Assembly: GCA_030770535.1 (NCBI GenBank)
Contig: JASVEC010000013.1
Coordinates: forward strand, 372,001-436,000
Direction: 5' to 3'
DNA from: Batkoa obscura
Lineage: Eukaryota; Entomophthoromycota; Entomophthoromycetes; Entomophthorales; Batkoaceae
DNA length: 64,000 bases
Under the pieces are notes generated by a model. That model made no database searches. It worked only from the letters and a program-made list of their open reading frames with translations, and was not told the origin of the DNA. Position numbers and translations under genes: made by a program. Shown here in pieces: positions 1 to 11,443 of the stretch. Position 1 is the first letter of the stretch, and each line of letters starts with the position of its first letter.

Positions 1-565
1 TAAAATTCTTAAAAGAGCTTACACCACTAACTAGTTTATTAACAAATTATCAAAATAAATTAACATTTACAGTATCTAAAGAACCATTATGTAATAAGAA
101 GCATGGTAGATTTAGCGGAAATTTATACAAATAATGATACATTGGTAGTCTACATATAAATATTTTTTATTCTTTTATGTTGTTTTGATCTATTTAATTT
201 TTTCTGAAATTCGGTTAATCCAAAATAGTCATTTATATTTATCCTATAATTTAAAAGCGGCATTAATGTAGATTTCTGTGTAGAATATCTTCGCTAGCAG
301 TAATGCATTCTTGATCTAACATAAAATCTAAAGATCATGAGGAATTTAAGCTCAAGCTTACTTGATATTTCGCTAAAATAAAATTCACTTCCAAGTGATT
401 GGATAAAATTATTCTGTTAACATTATTAAGATTTAGTATAGCTTAACTTAATATTATTTCATTTTGTGTTGAATTAATATTTAAAAATAAGCTTTTTAAC
501 AATAGCTTTTTGTATTTTATTTGTAGAACTTTACCATCTATCAAGCTCAATTAACAACTATTCTA
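1..565. other. AT-rich noncoding stretch
   Basis: I see no gene, RNA or repeat here apart from the promoter-proximal sequence of the 7TM gene that begins at 566. A segment around 240-360 is slightly less AT-rich but has no long open frame. Confidence 0.5.
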
Positions 566-1468
566 ATGGAAATCGATTCCTATAATTCATTTCATTATAC
601 AGCCGTAGGATTAATTTTTGCAGCTATACTATTAAATACATTTTTGATATATTTTTGCCTACGTATAAAGACATTAACCAGAGATTTAAAATTAATAATT
701 GCTATAGCAGCAGCAGAGTATTTTGTACCAATAGTAGTATTGATTGATTATATATACTATTGCATCCATGAAGAAAGACTAATTCACATAAATTTAGGAT
801 GTCAAGTCCTTGGATTTTTAACAACAATTATCTATTATTTTGAAATTTTATTAAACGTTTTTTTAGCTGCTGAAAGGTTATGCAAAGTACTTGAAGTTAG
901 ACTACCTACTTTTGTATATTTTGTGTTATATTCAAATACCCTAGTTTTTTTGTTCCTTTTATCCTATTGTACATCTCAAAATTTAATGATACCGGCTACT
1001 TCCGAATTAACTTGCGTGTTAGCTGTAACTACTTCAATACTTGGCTCAATTACTTATCATTATCTTTTATTTGGATTTTTCTTAGGAATTGTAATAATAT
1101 CCTTATGTTATTATAAACTAGCCAAAAGCATAACCAATTTGAAAAATTTTATTGAAATCGAAGCAATTTCAAACCGAAGTAAGCAAGTGAGCAGTGTAAA
1201 CCCAAAGTATAATTCGGCTTCAATTAGAATATACATTATATTAATATTGTATACTATCTGTATGTTTGGTTCAATTTTTTTCCATTTATTAGAAAGCTCA
1301 CTCCATTATACATGGGGTAAAATAAATCAAACAATACTTATTACAAATCAAGTAGCCCAAATCTTATTTATCATTGGGATATTGACCAATTCAACGTTAC
1401 TTTTAACTATACATACTGGTATAAGAAAAGAAGTGACCTTCTTTTACAGACATATGAAGTGCTGGTAG
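566..1468 (+). CDS. Seven-transmembrane receptor, rhodopsin-like
   Basis: The 300-residue product has seven hydrophobic segments at about residues 12-33, 42-67, 78-104, 114-135, 148-182, 221-245 and 258-283. It follows the class A layout loosely: Asn24 in TM1 (LLNTFLI), a Cys79/Cys150 pair that could link TM3 to extracellular loop 2, an ERL motif at 103-105 where DRY normally sits, and Asn275 in TM7 near the NPxxY position. It would sit in a membrane and could couple to a G protein, but no ligand can be read from sequence. It is clearly different from the three 7TM genes at 20203, 39723 and 61580, which lack ERL. The ATG at 566 gives a short extracellular N-terminus. The family placement is inferred from motif positions only. 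Confidence 0.65.
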   Translation: MEIDSYNSFHYTAVGLIFAAILLNTFLIYFCLRIKTLTRDLKLIIAIAAAEYFVPIVVLIDYIYYCIHEERLIHINLGCQVLGFLTTIIYYFEILLNVFLAAERLCKVLEVRLPTFVYFVLYSNTLVFLFLLSYCTSQNLMIPATSELTCVLAVTTSILGSITYHYLLFGFFLGIVIISLCYYKLAKSITNLKNFIEIEAISNRSKQVSSVNPKYNSASIRIYIILILYTICMFGSIFFHLLESSLHYTWGKINQTILITNQVAQILFIIGILTNSTLLLTIHTGIRKEVTFFYRHMKCW

Positions 1469-1886
1469 TCAGCTATAGTATCATATTTGATATCCGTTCA
1501 CTTGATTAATATTAGTTCAATCACTTGGTTAAATTACTCGCCTTATTTCATTATCCATTTCATCATTTTACTAATAAATCCGAAAATATTACCCATTTTA
1601 CCTTTGAATTTATTTAAACTAATCCTGGTAAAATAGGTAAGCATAGTTAAGTTCCTGTTTGCGCTTCATATGCATGTTAAAATTTAATTCATCAATATAG
1701 TTGTCACTTGTAAAAGATAATGATACTATTTTATATTTAAACATAGATTTTACTTTCTAATTGAAAATTAGAAAATGCTTTCAATTGATTTGTAAAAACA
1801 AAGTTAAAAGTACAAAAAAATAGGTTATATATTAATTGCTACATTAGAATTCAAGCAACTAATCTCTTCGAGAATTGCCCAAAAAT
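1469..1886. other. Intergenic, nothing recognised
   Basis: AT-rich noncoding sequence between the 7TM gene and the tRNA gene. The last ~60 bases (from about 1824) belong to a segment duplicated in inverted form at 6316-6378. Confidence 0.5.
1824..1886 (+). repeat. 5' flank of the inverted tRNA-Arg duplication
   Basis: This stretch, containing TTGCTACATTAGAATTCAAG, is the reverse complement of about 6316-6378 with one visible difference close to the tRNA. The tRNA gene was therefore copied with about 60 bp of upstream DNA, while downstream similarity stops after a few bases. Confidence 0.8.
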
Positions 1887-1959
1887 GGTCCCGTGGCCCA
1901 ATGGATAAGGCGTCTGTCTACGGAACAGAAGATTCCAGGTTCGATCCCTGGCGGGATCA
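1887..1959 (+). tRNA. tRNA-Arg (anticodon ACG)
   Basis: A complete 73-nt cloverleaf can be drawn. The acceptor stem GGTCCCG pairs with CGGGATC (one G-T pair), the anticodon stem TCTGT/ACAGA encloses the loop CTACGGA with anticodon ACG, and the T stem CCAGG/CCTGG encloses TTCGATC. There is no intron, and CCA is not encoded. After A-to-I editing of position 34 it would read CGU/CGC/CGA. An identical gene lies in reverse orientation at 6243-6315. Confidence 0.93.
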
Positions 1960-3203
1960 TTAAATTTTTTTGAATTTCTCCCAGTTTTAACTACTTGGGT
2001 ATCATGAGCAACCCATGCCCAGCAAAATTAAACTATGACAAATATTGCTATGCGAAAATTATTCTTCAATAATCAAAAGATGGATCAAAAATCGCGATCC
2101 AATCAAACGGAATTTTTTAAGATGTTTGGTACTCAAAGGGCTAACTTCAAAGTCGTTTAAACTATTGATTGATACTTAATTTTTATAACTAATTACTTTG
2201 TCTGTTTTCTATTTTCATGACTATATTGAGTTCAACTTAACCTTTGTTATAATATTTTAGTTAAATTTTAAGCTTTTAAGTGAATATATCAATAGTATAT
2301 TTATAGATCAAAATTGCTATAGTTGAAATTAAAATTTAATATAATAGGTGTTTTTTTTTAAAATTCAAGTTTTACAGTTTTATTGATAGTGATATAGCAA
2401 TAAAAGTATACTAATAATTAAAGTGGTATAAACAGGAATGAAAAAAGTCTTTTAAGAAGAAAAGATGTAATTTAATAGAATTTTTAAATAAAAAAAAGTG
2501 TTTAGGTAAATTTAGGACCAAAGGACTTTAATCTAAAGAATTTAGGATATACAATAAAAGAAGTTTTTTTTAACATCGAACTATTATGCCCCAGAAAGGC
2601 TGGAGTTAATTAACTATAAAAGATAAAGCATTTTTTTTTAAAATTGTAAACTTTAAGCGATTTTATTCTAGTATTTATGGATATACAAGCATTTTTCAAA
2701 ATTTTATTTAAATGATTCTAACAGCTTCATCCAACACTTAATCTTTAAACACTCTTACGCTTTCCAAGTACTACTTTTGCTCAAATATTAAATAAACATC
2801 AAAGATTAGTTTATCTTATATCTTATTATTTAAGGTTTTTGATACTCCTATACCTTCATATTGAACCTTGAGCTTTACTGATCTAAATTTCGAATGTTGT
2901 GTTTTAATACTATTTTAGATACTTCTTGATGTAGCAAAAGCACTTGTAAATGTTTTAATTTCAAGTAACCTAGTTCATCTACCTGGCTTTTGAATAAATT
3001 TAGTATAAATTTATCACAACTCCTCATCTTATGTCAATAATATTTCTAGAATAGAAAAATCTTTTTGCAACAGAGCTATAATGATTATACAAAACAAGCC
3101 TTATACATGAATAGATAGCCTAAAAAAACCATTCTTAATATTATTTAAAATTATTTAATAGACTATCGTTTAGAGTTAGGTAATATATAACAGAACTATC
3201 AGT
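1960..3203. other. Long AT-rich intergenic stretch
   Basis: I find no open frame or RNA gene of interest. Poly-T tracts occur near 2349-2357 and 2631-2639. Nothing else stands out up to the MITE at 3208. Confidence 0.5.
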
Positions 3204-3207
3204 ATAT

Positions 3208-3305
3208 GGTGATGTTTTTTTGACTTCATCACTTTTTCCATTTTTTAAGCGCTATTTGAGCGGAAAGATTGTTAGTAAAATTCTTAAACAAAAAAATATA
3301 TCCCT
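3208..3305 (+). mobile_element. MITE family 1, copy at 3.2 kb
   Basis: About 98 bp with terminal GG(T/G)GATGT...ATCCCT ends flanked by ATAT on both sides. It carries the family core AAGCGCTATTTGAGCGGAAAG. It is one of twelve copies in the window and has no coding capacity. Confidence 0.85.
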
Positions 3306-3613
3306 ATATTTTGGTTAGAAGTTAGTTTATACTTTAGTATACTTAGTTTAAATTATAACATTAAACCATTTCAAAGGGATCGTTCTTGAAAAATCATTAT
3401 TTAACTATATCAGAGGAATTGGCATTCAAAAAACCACTTTAAGTAGTTCAATGTTTTGTTCAATTAATAAGAAACTATTATTTTATTTATACCACCTATC
3501 AGGATAAGGAGAGTATAAATAATAATTTGAATAAAAGTTTAGCTTAAAAAAAATAAAAAAGGTAATAAATTTATATGAATTTTATTAATATATTATTAAT
3601 TGAAGTTATAACT

Positions 3614-5236
3614 TTACTCTTTCTTCTTTTTGATAGTATAAATTAACTTTTTAGATTGAAATCTTAAAAATAATTTATAAAATGTATAAATAAAAAAAAC
3701 AGAGATAATAATAATTGAAGTCAATAAAAACCCAATAATATCTAAATAATAATCTTTCCATAAATTACTTTCTGATTTAGATAAATGTGCATTATAACAA
3801 GTAGAATCTCTATTACATAATTTAGTTAGTTCTAAATGAGCTTCTACTAAATCTGCTGTTTGACTTTTCATATTTTTTCTATTCTTAATAATATTATTTA
3901 CTCGGTTTAAATTCGTTTCAAATTTATTATTATTTAATAATTGATTCATTTTATGATGAATTTGTTTTATAGTATTTTGGTGAATATCAATACTTAATCC
4001 TACATTCATTTGAATAACTTTTTGAGAACTGCGTGGTTGATCTGCTAAAAAGGGATGACATAGCAATGGTTTCTTTGCACTTAAAGATTCAAATGTAGAT
4101 TCTAGTCCACAATGAGATAAGAATAATTTTGTATGTTTATGGTTTAATATAGCTTGTTGTGGTGCCCAATTTAATAATCTTATATTTGGATGTTGATTTT
4201 CAATTAATTGTTGTGTTGTATAATTAAAATTGTTAATATTTAATTCAAAATTTAATTTACTTAATCCTAATCCAAATATAATGCCATTATATAATCCTTT
4301 ATTTAGTCCTTCTATTAACGTTGCCATAAATTTAGTCATTATCTCATTACCTAATAATACATTGGAACCAAAAGCAATATAAACTATATTATTATGTTGA
4401 TTTAAAAATATATCTAATTCATTTGATAATTGAATATAATTATTATTAAAAATAGGACCAATCATATGAAAATTAGGTTGAATAGGTAGAATTGGTTCGT
4501 AAGGAAAGAAAGTGTTAGCTAAAGCTAGATCTTTATCCCAATCTCCTAATGGGTTATTACTTTGTGGAATGTTAAATTTAGTTCTTAATTGTTGCATTTT
4601 ATTAATAAATGGTAAAAAGTAATATATTTCTTTTAGTTTTAAATAAATCATTTCATATAGTCTTATAGTAAAATTACATTGATTTAAATACATATTACTT
4701 AAACCAAATGAATTACTTATTACTCCGTTACTCTGTAATCCATACATATCTGCATGTTGAAAAGTATTAATTATTGGTACATTCAATGATTTACCTATAT
4801 CTCTACAAACAGGGGAAAAAAAATCACAAAACAACAAATCTGGATTTAACTCTTCTAATATTTCTTTAAAAGAAACAAATGAATCTTCATAAAGGGCCGG
4901 TATCAAGGTACCAATAATTGAACTTGCAACTCCAAATCGATCAATTGGTTCATCAAATCCATTAATTCTTTTTGTTACAGCATCTAAATTCCATTTATCA
5001 TTATCGATCCTTCCACTTGCTAAAAAAGTAAAATTATATCCAGTTATAAAGTTAGCATTTTCCTTTGGTGCTACATAATATATTTCATGACCTCGTAAAT
5101 TTAATTCTTTTCCAATTTCCAACATGGCTTTAATATGACTTTTACCACCAGCGCCACTATGTAATACAATTTTATCACATAGACTTAAGTGGATATAGAA
5201 ACAAAAGAGTATACGTTTTATTAATGAAAATATCAT
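3614..5236 (-). CDS. UDP-glycosyltransferase, ER type I membrane protein
   Basis: The 540-residue product is close to the usual length of animal/fungal membrane UGTs (GT1, GT-B fold). Residues 1-20 look like a signal peptide, followed directly by the acceptor-binding half. The nucleotide-sugar signature lies at about 354-402: LLNWAPQQAIL, then SHCGLES at 374-380 and HPFLADQ at 394-400. One membrane segment follows at about 498-520, then a short lysine-rich tail ending in KKKE, which matches the C-terminal dilysine (KKxx) ER-retrieval pattern. The catalytic half would face the ER lumen and transfer a sugar, typically glucose, to a lipid or small hydrophobic acceptor; the acceptor cannot be predicted. 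The ATG at 5236 is directly followed by the signal peptide. No neighbour gives functional context; the nearest genes are tRNAs. Confidence 0.85.
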   Translation of the reverse strand: MIFSLIKRILFCFYIHLSLCDKIVLHSGAGGKSHIKAMLEIGKELNLRGHEIYYVAPKENANFITGYNFTFLASGRIDNDKWNLDAVTKRINGFDEPIDRFGVASSIIGTLIPALYEDSFVSFKEILEELNPDLLFCDFFSPVCRDIGKSLNVPIINTFQHADMYGLQSNGVISNSFGLSNMYLNQCNFTIRLYEMIYLKLKEIYYFLPFINKMQQLRTKFNIPQSNNPLGDWDKDLALANTFFPYEPILPIQPNFHMIGPIFNNNYIQLSNELDIFLNQHNNIVYIAFGSNVLLGNEIMTKFMATLIEGLNKGLYNGIIFGLGLSKLNFELNINNFNYTTQQLIENQHPNIRLLNWAPQQAILNHKHTKLFLSHCGLESTFESLSAKKPLLCHPFLADQPRSSQKVIQMNVGLSIDIHQNTIKQIHHKMNQLLNNNKFETNLNRVNNIIKNRKNMKSQTADLVEAHLELTKLCNRDSTCYNAHLSKSESNLWKDYYLDIIGFLLTSIIIISVFFIYTFYKLFLRFQSKKLIYTIKKKKE

Positions 5237-6242
5237 TTTTTTGTTTTGTTAAATTATAAAAAGTATAAAATAAAAAATCATCAAAATTGATTTTTTATAT
5301 ACTTTTTCGGGTTAATCAAATTTAACCGATTGTTTATCAGGTGTTCTTCATTATCCAATTTCACACCGAAAGTTAACTTGTTTTGGGCGAATAAACTAGA
5401 TTATTTAAAATTTTTATTACTAAGGGCATATAGTAAAATTTTAGAACAGTAGCAATGATAAATGATATAACTTAGTTTTTTGAAAAGATTCAACATCTCG
5501 GGTTCGGTTAATTTTTTGTTGTTTTTTTTTGGCTAGTAATTAAAATCTAGAGGTATTTATGATGGATAAATGCTAGCTTTAAACTAGAGTAAAGCTCATA
5601 TGAAATGGAGTTAAAAAATGAGTTAGACAATGATTATTTAATACTATTTGTACAGCATTTTATCCACTATGTAATATTACTTTAGACTATACACATTTGT
5701 TTCAACATATTCAAATTGTTTTAATTATGATCTATTTTTAAAATCCTATTTAGTTTACTAAAAATGAATTTTTTTTAATTACAACAGCTTTGGCACAAAT
5801 TTGTATATAAAGTAGATTAGGAAATGAGTTAGACACTTGCGAATCCTTTATTCCCCTCTATTTTGTTTCCATTTATTATAAAATGATGCTTTAAGTTATT
5901 CCCATTTATTCTAACATATCGAAATCTTTTGAACTATAACTTACCTTTAGAAAGTATATTTAGTTTACCAAAAATTAAATTTTATAGTTGAAGTGACTTT
6001 AAAACTGAGTTCGTACTTGCTATTTTAATTTGTAAATATCAGATATGGCTTCAAATATGTTATCAAAGTAACTAATATTTCTCATAAATAATTGTCTTTT
6101 TTATATCAATTTGCTAAGAGTATAGAACTGCAATAATAAAAAGATTAAAAAAACTATTAGTGAGAAGAAAAATTACTACTGTGACCAAAGATTTTGACAT
6201 TTACAACCTAACTAAAAAATATTAAAGATGCAAAAGGTCACA
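5237..6242. other. Intergenic, nothing recognised
   Basis: AT-rich sequence with no supported gene. The two stretches near 5590-5790 and 5800-5990 read similarly (AAATGAGTTAGACA recurs at 5617 and 5821), so they may be an old local duplication. Confidence 0.4.
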
Positions 6243-6315
6243 TGATCCCGCCAGGGATCGAACCTGGAATCTTCTGTTCCGTAGACAGACGCCTTATCCA
6301 TTGGGCCACGGGACC
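6243..6315 (-). tRNA. tRNA-Arg (anticodon ACG), second copy
   Basis: The reverse complement is identical to the tRNA at 1887-1959, with the same cloverleaf, anticodon ACG and no intron. The upstream 60 bp is duplicated as well. The pair faces inward around the UDP-glycosyltransferase gene. Confidence 0.93.
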
Positions 6316-6378
6316 ATTTTTGGGCAATTCTCGAAGAGACTAGTTGCTTGAATTCTAATGTAGCAATTAATATATAAA
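6316..6378 (-). repeat. 5' flank of the inverted tRNA-Arg duplication, copy 2
   Basis: Reverse complement of about 1824-1886, including GCAATTCTCGAAGAGACTAG next to the tRNA (the other copy has GATTAG at the matching place). Confidence 0.8.
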
Positions 6379-7480
6379 TTGTTAGTTTTTGTGTACTGCC
6401 TTTGCTATTCAATATTGATCCAGTCCAGTATAAAAGTGAGCTGAGCATTTAAATTTGTAATATTGGACATAAATATAGATAAAATTGACATGATTAAATT
6501 TAGAAGACGCAGATTGAAGATGCCCAATTTACGTTTAAATTGGATTAGTAGTAGTTAAGGTTAAATGTATAAATATATTTTGAATATTGTATATTTTATA
6601 GTAATATTAAAAAATGACCTTGCATGTAATGAATAAATTAAACAAATAAATCATTTTAACTTTCTGTACTCAAGTTTATTGTTTGTGTTTATTTTACTTT
6701 TTTTGGTACATCCAAAATAATTTTACTATTTAAAAGCATAATAATATACTAATTTTTATGATTATTTGAACTTTTAAATTGTCAAACTATTAGTAGTTTA
6801 AAAAAATATACAAATGTGTCAAGGTACTACTTTAAAATTAATATTTATAACGATTGAAAATAAGCGATAGAAGAATTAAAAATATAAAAACAAAGCTTTA
6901 TTACTTTATCATAGCACAAAGACTTTCATCTATATGCTTTAGCTAAAGGAAGTGAGCTAAACCCATACGATTAGGAGGAAAAGATCAAACAATAATTTAT
7001 TATCACATCCAGTAGCTGATACATTTATTATACTAGTATTACTGTCCCCAAAGAAATAATAGACAATGGTTTTAGGATGGACTCCTTGTATACTGGGTAG
7101 GGATTAGATTGTAATTTAAAGTATTAAAAATATGATAGTTTTACAGACATAATATAAATAGGATGATGAATTTTCATTATTTATCTAGAGTTTAGCCCTA
7201 TGCATTTTAGATACTTTTCCGGAGTAAGTTTTTAATTTGAATGCATTTGATGTAATATAAATTCGTCTTTGGTGGAAGACAAAGATGGTAAATGCATTAA
7301 AAAGTGAAAGTGCTAAGGTGTTCTTCAGTAGGGTTTCCCGCTCAAAGAATAGCCCTCATACTGGCCAAGGCATAAGGCGATGCTCAACTTTTTTGATTTT
7401 AATAGAGATAATTATCTTTATTTTGGCTCCACCTAAACTCAGTATAATCCTTAAATATTAATAAGATAAGCTTCCTGTTT
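6379..7480. other. Intergenic, nothing recognised
   Basis: AT-rich, no supported gene. A slightly GC-richer patch at about 7262-7400 has no open frame and no similarity that I can name. Confidence 0.45.
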
Positions 7481-8860
7481 TTATTCATAGATGATTCTAT
7501 TTGTTATAAGTTCTGTTTTGATAGGCAATGTAGTACTATGATTATCAATTTCATGAGAATACCTAAAAAAATCTGTATTATAATAATTGTATTTATCGTC
7601 TAATGAATAAATTGACCCAATGATTATAGGGTCCGTTATGATACTAGGAGACCTGCTCTTTTTTAGCTTATATTTATAAAGTAATAATACTATGGTTGCT
7701 AATATTAGTATAATCCCCCCTAACCCTATTGCAATACCTTCAATTATTGTATTCTCACAATTGGTATAATTTATTTTTTCGCCATAATTACTATCATTTA
7801 TTGACGAAGGTAAACGATCCATTTGTTCCCAATTAGTTATGCTTATTAACAAGATTTTATTGGAGCTTTCCACAGACCTTTCGTTTCTGTAATTAATATA
7901 ATATAATCCAAATAAATTTATTAAATAATCATTATAAACAGCAAAACAACCATTATTATTTATTCTAATTTGTTTGGTTTTTTTAAATGAAAATGGAGTT
8001 AATGTTAACTCATAAACATCACCCAAAAAGTTAGCATCTTCACCTTTTTCATATCCGATAAAATAAACGGATTGTCTATATTTTATCATTTCGAAATAAT
8101 CATTATGTTTGATTTTAATGCCATATTCTTTTATACTCTTTGTTATTAAATCCAATTCATATAATTTATACTGACCACTTTTCCTGCGATCTTCTAGCCT
8201 TAGATCTAGAAAATAATAAAATTTGTTATTTGAAGTAAATAATTGATGAATTATCATATTATGGGATATTTCAGTTATCAGTTTCAGCTCCTTGGTTTCA
8301 ATATCGAATGATTTCAGCTGGAAAGGTGTTGTTACTTTGGAATTTTTATTGTAGGAATAACCAGAGATATAAAACAGATTTTCATTTTTTTCATCTTGTA
8401 AAATAAAATAGTTTTGAAAGGATGTTCCATTTTGACTATCATTTGTGATTGACTCCTCATATAAGTCTCTAATATTATACTCATTGTACCATTCATTTTT
8501 CTCAATATCGAAATATTTGATTGATAATAGTTTACTTTCCATATGTTGATAAAAGCTCACAATAGCTCTAGTTCCATTTTTAGTTGTAGAATAAATATAT
8601 GGACCCCAGCTCATTATTGGATGATTACTCGTTTCATTCTTTTCCCATTCTGCTGAATTGTCTATTACTTTGAGCCCATTTTTTAAATCCAATGTAAACA
8701 AATCATGATTTGGTTCCTCTTCTTTTAAATTTGGCATAAGTATATTTCCACCTAAATAATACACTTTATCTTCGATTACAATACAGCCTCCATTTTGTAC
8801 CCTTGGTAAATAAGCACTAACTTTGTAAAATAAAAAAATAAATAATAAAAGGTTGAACAT
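7481..8860 (-). CDS. Kelch-type single-pass membrane protein
   Basis: I start at the ATG at 8860 (459 residues), which begins directly with a signal peptide (MFNLLLFIFLF...). The first mature block, GGCIVIEDKVYYLGG, is a kelch blade motif. Further weak blades follow, giving a likely beta-propeller of about 350 residues outside the cell. One membrane helix near the C-terminus (IAIGLGGIILILATIVLLL) is followed by KYKLKK and a 64-residue cytoplasmic tail. The tail shares DPIIIG and FRYSHEID with the paralogue at 12381 (DPIVIE, FNHSHEID). The family therefore looks receptor- or adhesion-like, with a conserved inner tail, but no function is established here. It heads a local family with one more intact gene and a broken copy just upstream. 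Confidence 0.7.
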   Translation of the reverse strand: MFNLLLFIFLFYKVSAYLPRVQNGGCIVIEDKVYYLGGNILMPNLKEEEPNHDLFTLDLKNGLKVIDNSAEWEKNETSNHPIMSWGPYIYSTTKNGTRAIVSFYQHMESKLLSIKYFDIEKNEWYNEYNIRDLYEESITNDSQNGTSFQNYFILQDEKNENLFYISGYSYNKNSKVTTPFQLKSFDIETKELKLITEISHNMIIHQLFTSNNKFYYFLDLRLEDRRKSGQYKLYELDLITKSIKEYGIKIKHNDYFEMIKYRQSVYFIGYEKGEDANFLGDVYELTLTPFSFKKTKQIRINNNGCFAVYNDYLINLFGLYYINYRNERSVESSNKILLISITNWEQMDRLPSSINDSNYGEKINYTNCENTIIEGIAIGLGGIILILATIVLLLYKYKLKKSRSPSIITDPIIIGSIYSLDDKYNYYNTDFFRYSHEIDNHSTTLPIKTELITNRIIYE

Positions 8861-9999
8861 TAAAAAACAAAAAAACAAGCAATTCTATCTTTGTTTGCGT
8901 TATTTATAAACTTTGGTATATCATGAACTAATTATTGTATATGATCAAATATTGTACACTTGTAGAAGTTAGCCAGTAAGCTCCATCATCTCACAAGAAT
9001 AGGGTACAAATGTTTTTATTTCAGATTAAGTTACAATCCAATTTCTGTAATTTTTTTAAATTTTATTATTTGCTATAAATAGGCAGGAGTGCGATATTGA
9101 ACTGGGTAACTTTGATTAAATTTTGATGAAGAATTAATTTTTATAGCACAAAAAGTGGGTAATAAGCTAAAAGTATAAAAACCTTGACATTAGCACTAAA
9201 GATACTCTACTCTAGCTTTGGTCAATCACAGCACCTACATTGAGTTAATATGAATTTCCACTTTCATATAAATCTTTACTTAAAGCTGGTGTAAAACCAT
9301 TAGCTCCTCAAAAGCTAACTGTGACTGCTTTTTTAATTCAATTGACATTTATTTTGATTAGACTTTGACTAAAGTTACTATTCTTTGTTATGAAGCTGGT
9401 ATAAAATCTTTCAGTCTAATAGTGTACCACCGCTAATAAATAAATAGTTTATGTAAAATATAACATGTAGAAAACTATTCATTAAATTAGCTAGCTATTT
9501 TTTAAGTTATCAAATCCTATAATCAAAAGCGTTTAATAATACTATTGCAGTTGTTGATAGATTTTCAAGGTTCTAATAAACATTATAGAATGACAACATA
9601 AATTTACATCATTACTGATTTAATGGTAATCTCTTAAACCATTAAAGTCAACTAAAAAAGATTTACAAAAAATTTCTTACGTGTATAAACATTATTATAT
9701 TAAAATAATATCCTAGTTTTGTATCATAACTACTATTATGTTAAAGTTTGATAATCTTTAAATGGTACTTCATATTGTTTTGAATAGCTACCATAATCAA
9801 AAACAGTGAGAATTATACTAATTCTGTATTCTATTGATAGTATTTAAGCCTTAAATTAATCTAATATAATTTCAAATTCAAAACAATGATAAAATAAATA
9901 ACTATATATATCAAAGCTTTAATTTAAAGCTATTGTAACAACAATAGAGCCCGAAATAAACTTTATTTTCTTTAATCATACCCATCCCCCTTAGAGCTT
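8861..9999. other. Intergenic, nothing recognised
   Basis: AT-rich DNA between two members of the kelch family. No gene or repeat is supported. Confidence 0.45.
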
Positions 10000-11443
10000 T
10001 GTTATGTGATTTTCCAGGTATTATAGGAATAGCATCATTTTTAATTTCGTGAGAATGATTAAAAATATCAGTACTACAATAGTCATTGTTAGTATCTAAT
10101 AGATTTATTGACTCAATATGGATTAGTTCAAGTATGGCACTTGGAGGCCTTTCTTTTCTTAATTTATACTTATAGAATATAAAGAACAAAATCAATGCTA
10201 CTAAAATAAATCCTCCTATCCCGCCTATCAATTTGCCCTTACTTAAATCGCTTGTGGTCTCTATGGTTGCTAGTATTTTTTTTAAATTAATAGTGGTAAA
10301 TAATCAGCTTGTTCCCAATTAGCTATATCTATTAATTGGACTTAATTTGTATTTTGAGAATTACCTAAACCTATGTTTTCAATTAAATATAAATCAAATA
10401 AATTTATAATATAATTATCATAAACATTAAAACATCTAAATTGATTTATTTGTAAATTTCTAGACATTAATTCTAATTCTAATGAAGCTGTTTTTGGCTT
10501 ATAAATATCAACTAAGAGGTTCCTTGTTTGATCAAACCCAAGATGATGTATCGTTTGGTTATATCCAACTACTTGAAACGCAAGACACTTATCGAAATTA
10601 ACTTCATGTAAGGCTTTTTGCTTTGTTGTTAAGTCAAGTGCATATAGTTTATTATAGTTGATATTAAAAGGAAGTTCAATGGTAGCCGGCACTTCAAAAT
10701 AATATACTTTATTGTTTAAAACGAATAATTGATAAATTTACACGTCATTTGGTGACTTGTATAGTTCCAGCTTTCTTAGTTTGAGTATCAAATAGATTCA
10801 AATGAAGGAATAAATATTTAGATGGACTTAGTTGAAATAAAAAACCTGAGATATAAAACTGATTTTTACTGTTTCCATTTTGTAAAACGTAAAATCTTTG
10901 CGTGCTTTTACTTTTCTGATCATCATTTAACTTGTACTCTTTAAATAAATCTTTAATACCATACTCATCGTACCGTTTGCTATCCTTGATGTTAGAGTAA
11001 TTAAATAGGAAGCTTTTATCAGCACCATTATCATATACATTTATTACATCATTACTATCATTCATATAAAATAACTTTGGTGTGTTCATTGTTTTTCGCG
11101 GATTTATTATATTAGTTTCATTTCATTCCGCTTTATTGTTAATTATTTTAACTCTCTTTAAATTCATATGGGGGTGTATTTTTTTGTTTAAGAATTTTAC
11201 TAATAATCTTTCCGCTCAAATAGCACTTAAAAAATGGAAAAAGTAATGAAACTAAAAAAAACATCACCATATGGAATACTTTATCATTATCTTTTCCATT
11301 GACTTGTACGTTTGATATATAATTTCATTGCCCAAATAATACAACTTATCTCCAATAACTAGATAACCCCCTCTAATTAATCTAGGTGAGACAGCGTTGA
11401 TTCAATAAAGTAAGGAACTAATGCTTAACAGTAATGATACCAT
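10000..11443 (-). pseudogene. Broken kelch-type membrane protein gene with MITE insertion
   Basis: Read on the minus strand, this region follows the neighbouring gene at 12381-13781 almost line by line: a former start ATG at 11443, VSPRLIRGG-like first kelch block, mid-protein blocks (for example 10745-11089 and 10342-10692) and a membrane helix plus tail (10231-10020) with FNHSHEIK. The frame is lost in several places and a 99-bp MITE sits at 11170-11268 inside the N-terminal part. The tail similarity fades near 10020. It is a decayed tandem duplicate, most like the 12381 gene. Confidence 0.85.
11170..11268 (-). mobile_element. MITE family 1, copy inside the kelch pseudogene
   Basis: It is flanked by ATAT on both sides (11166-11169 and 11269-11272) and begins GGGGGTGTATTTTTTTG. 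It splits the former coding sequence of the kelch pseudogene. Confidence 0.88.

Noticed and set aside
6212-6448. 78-residue frame across the second tRNA gene
   Set aside because: It is read through the tRNA-Arg sequence and has no protein features.
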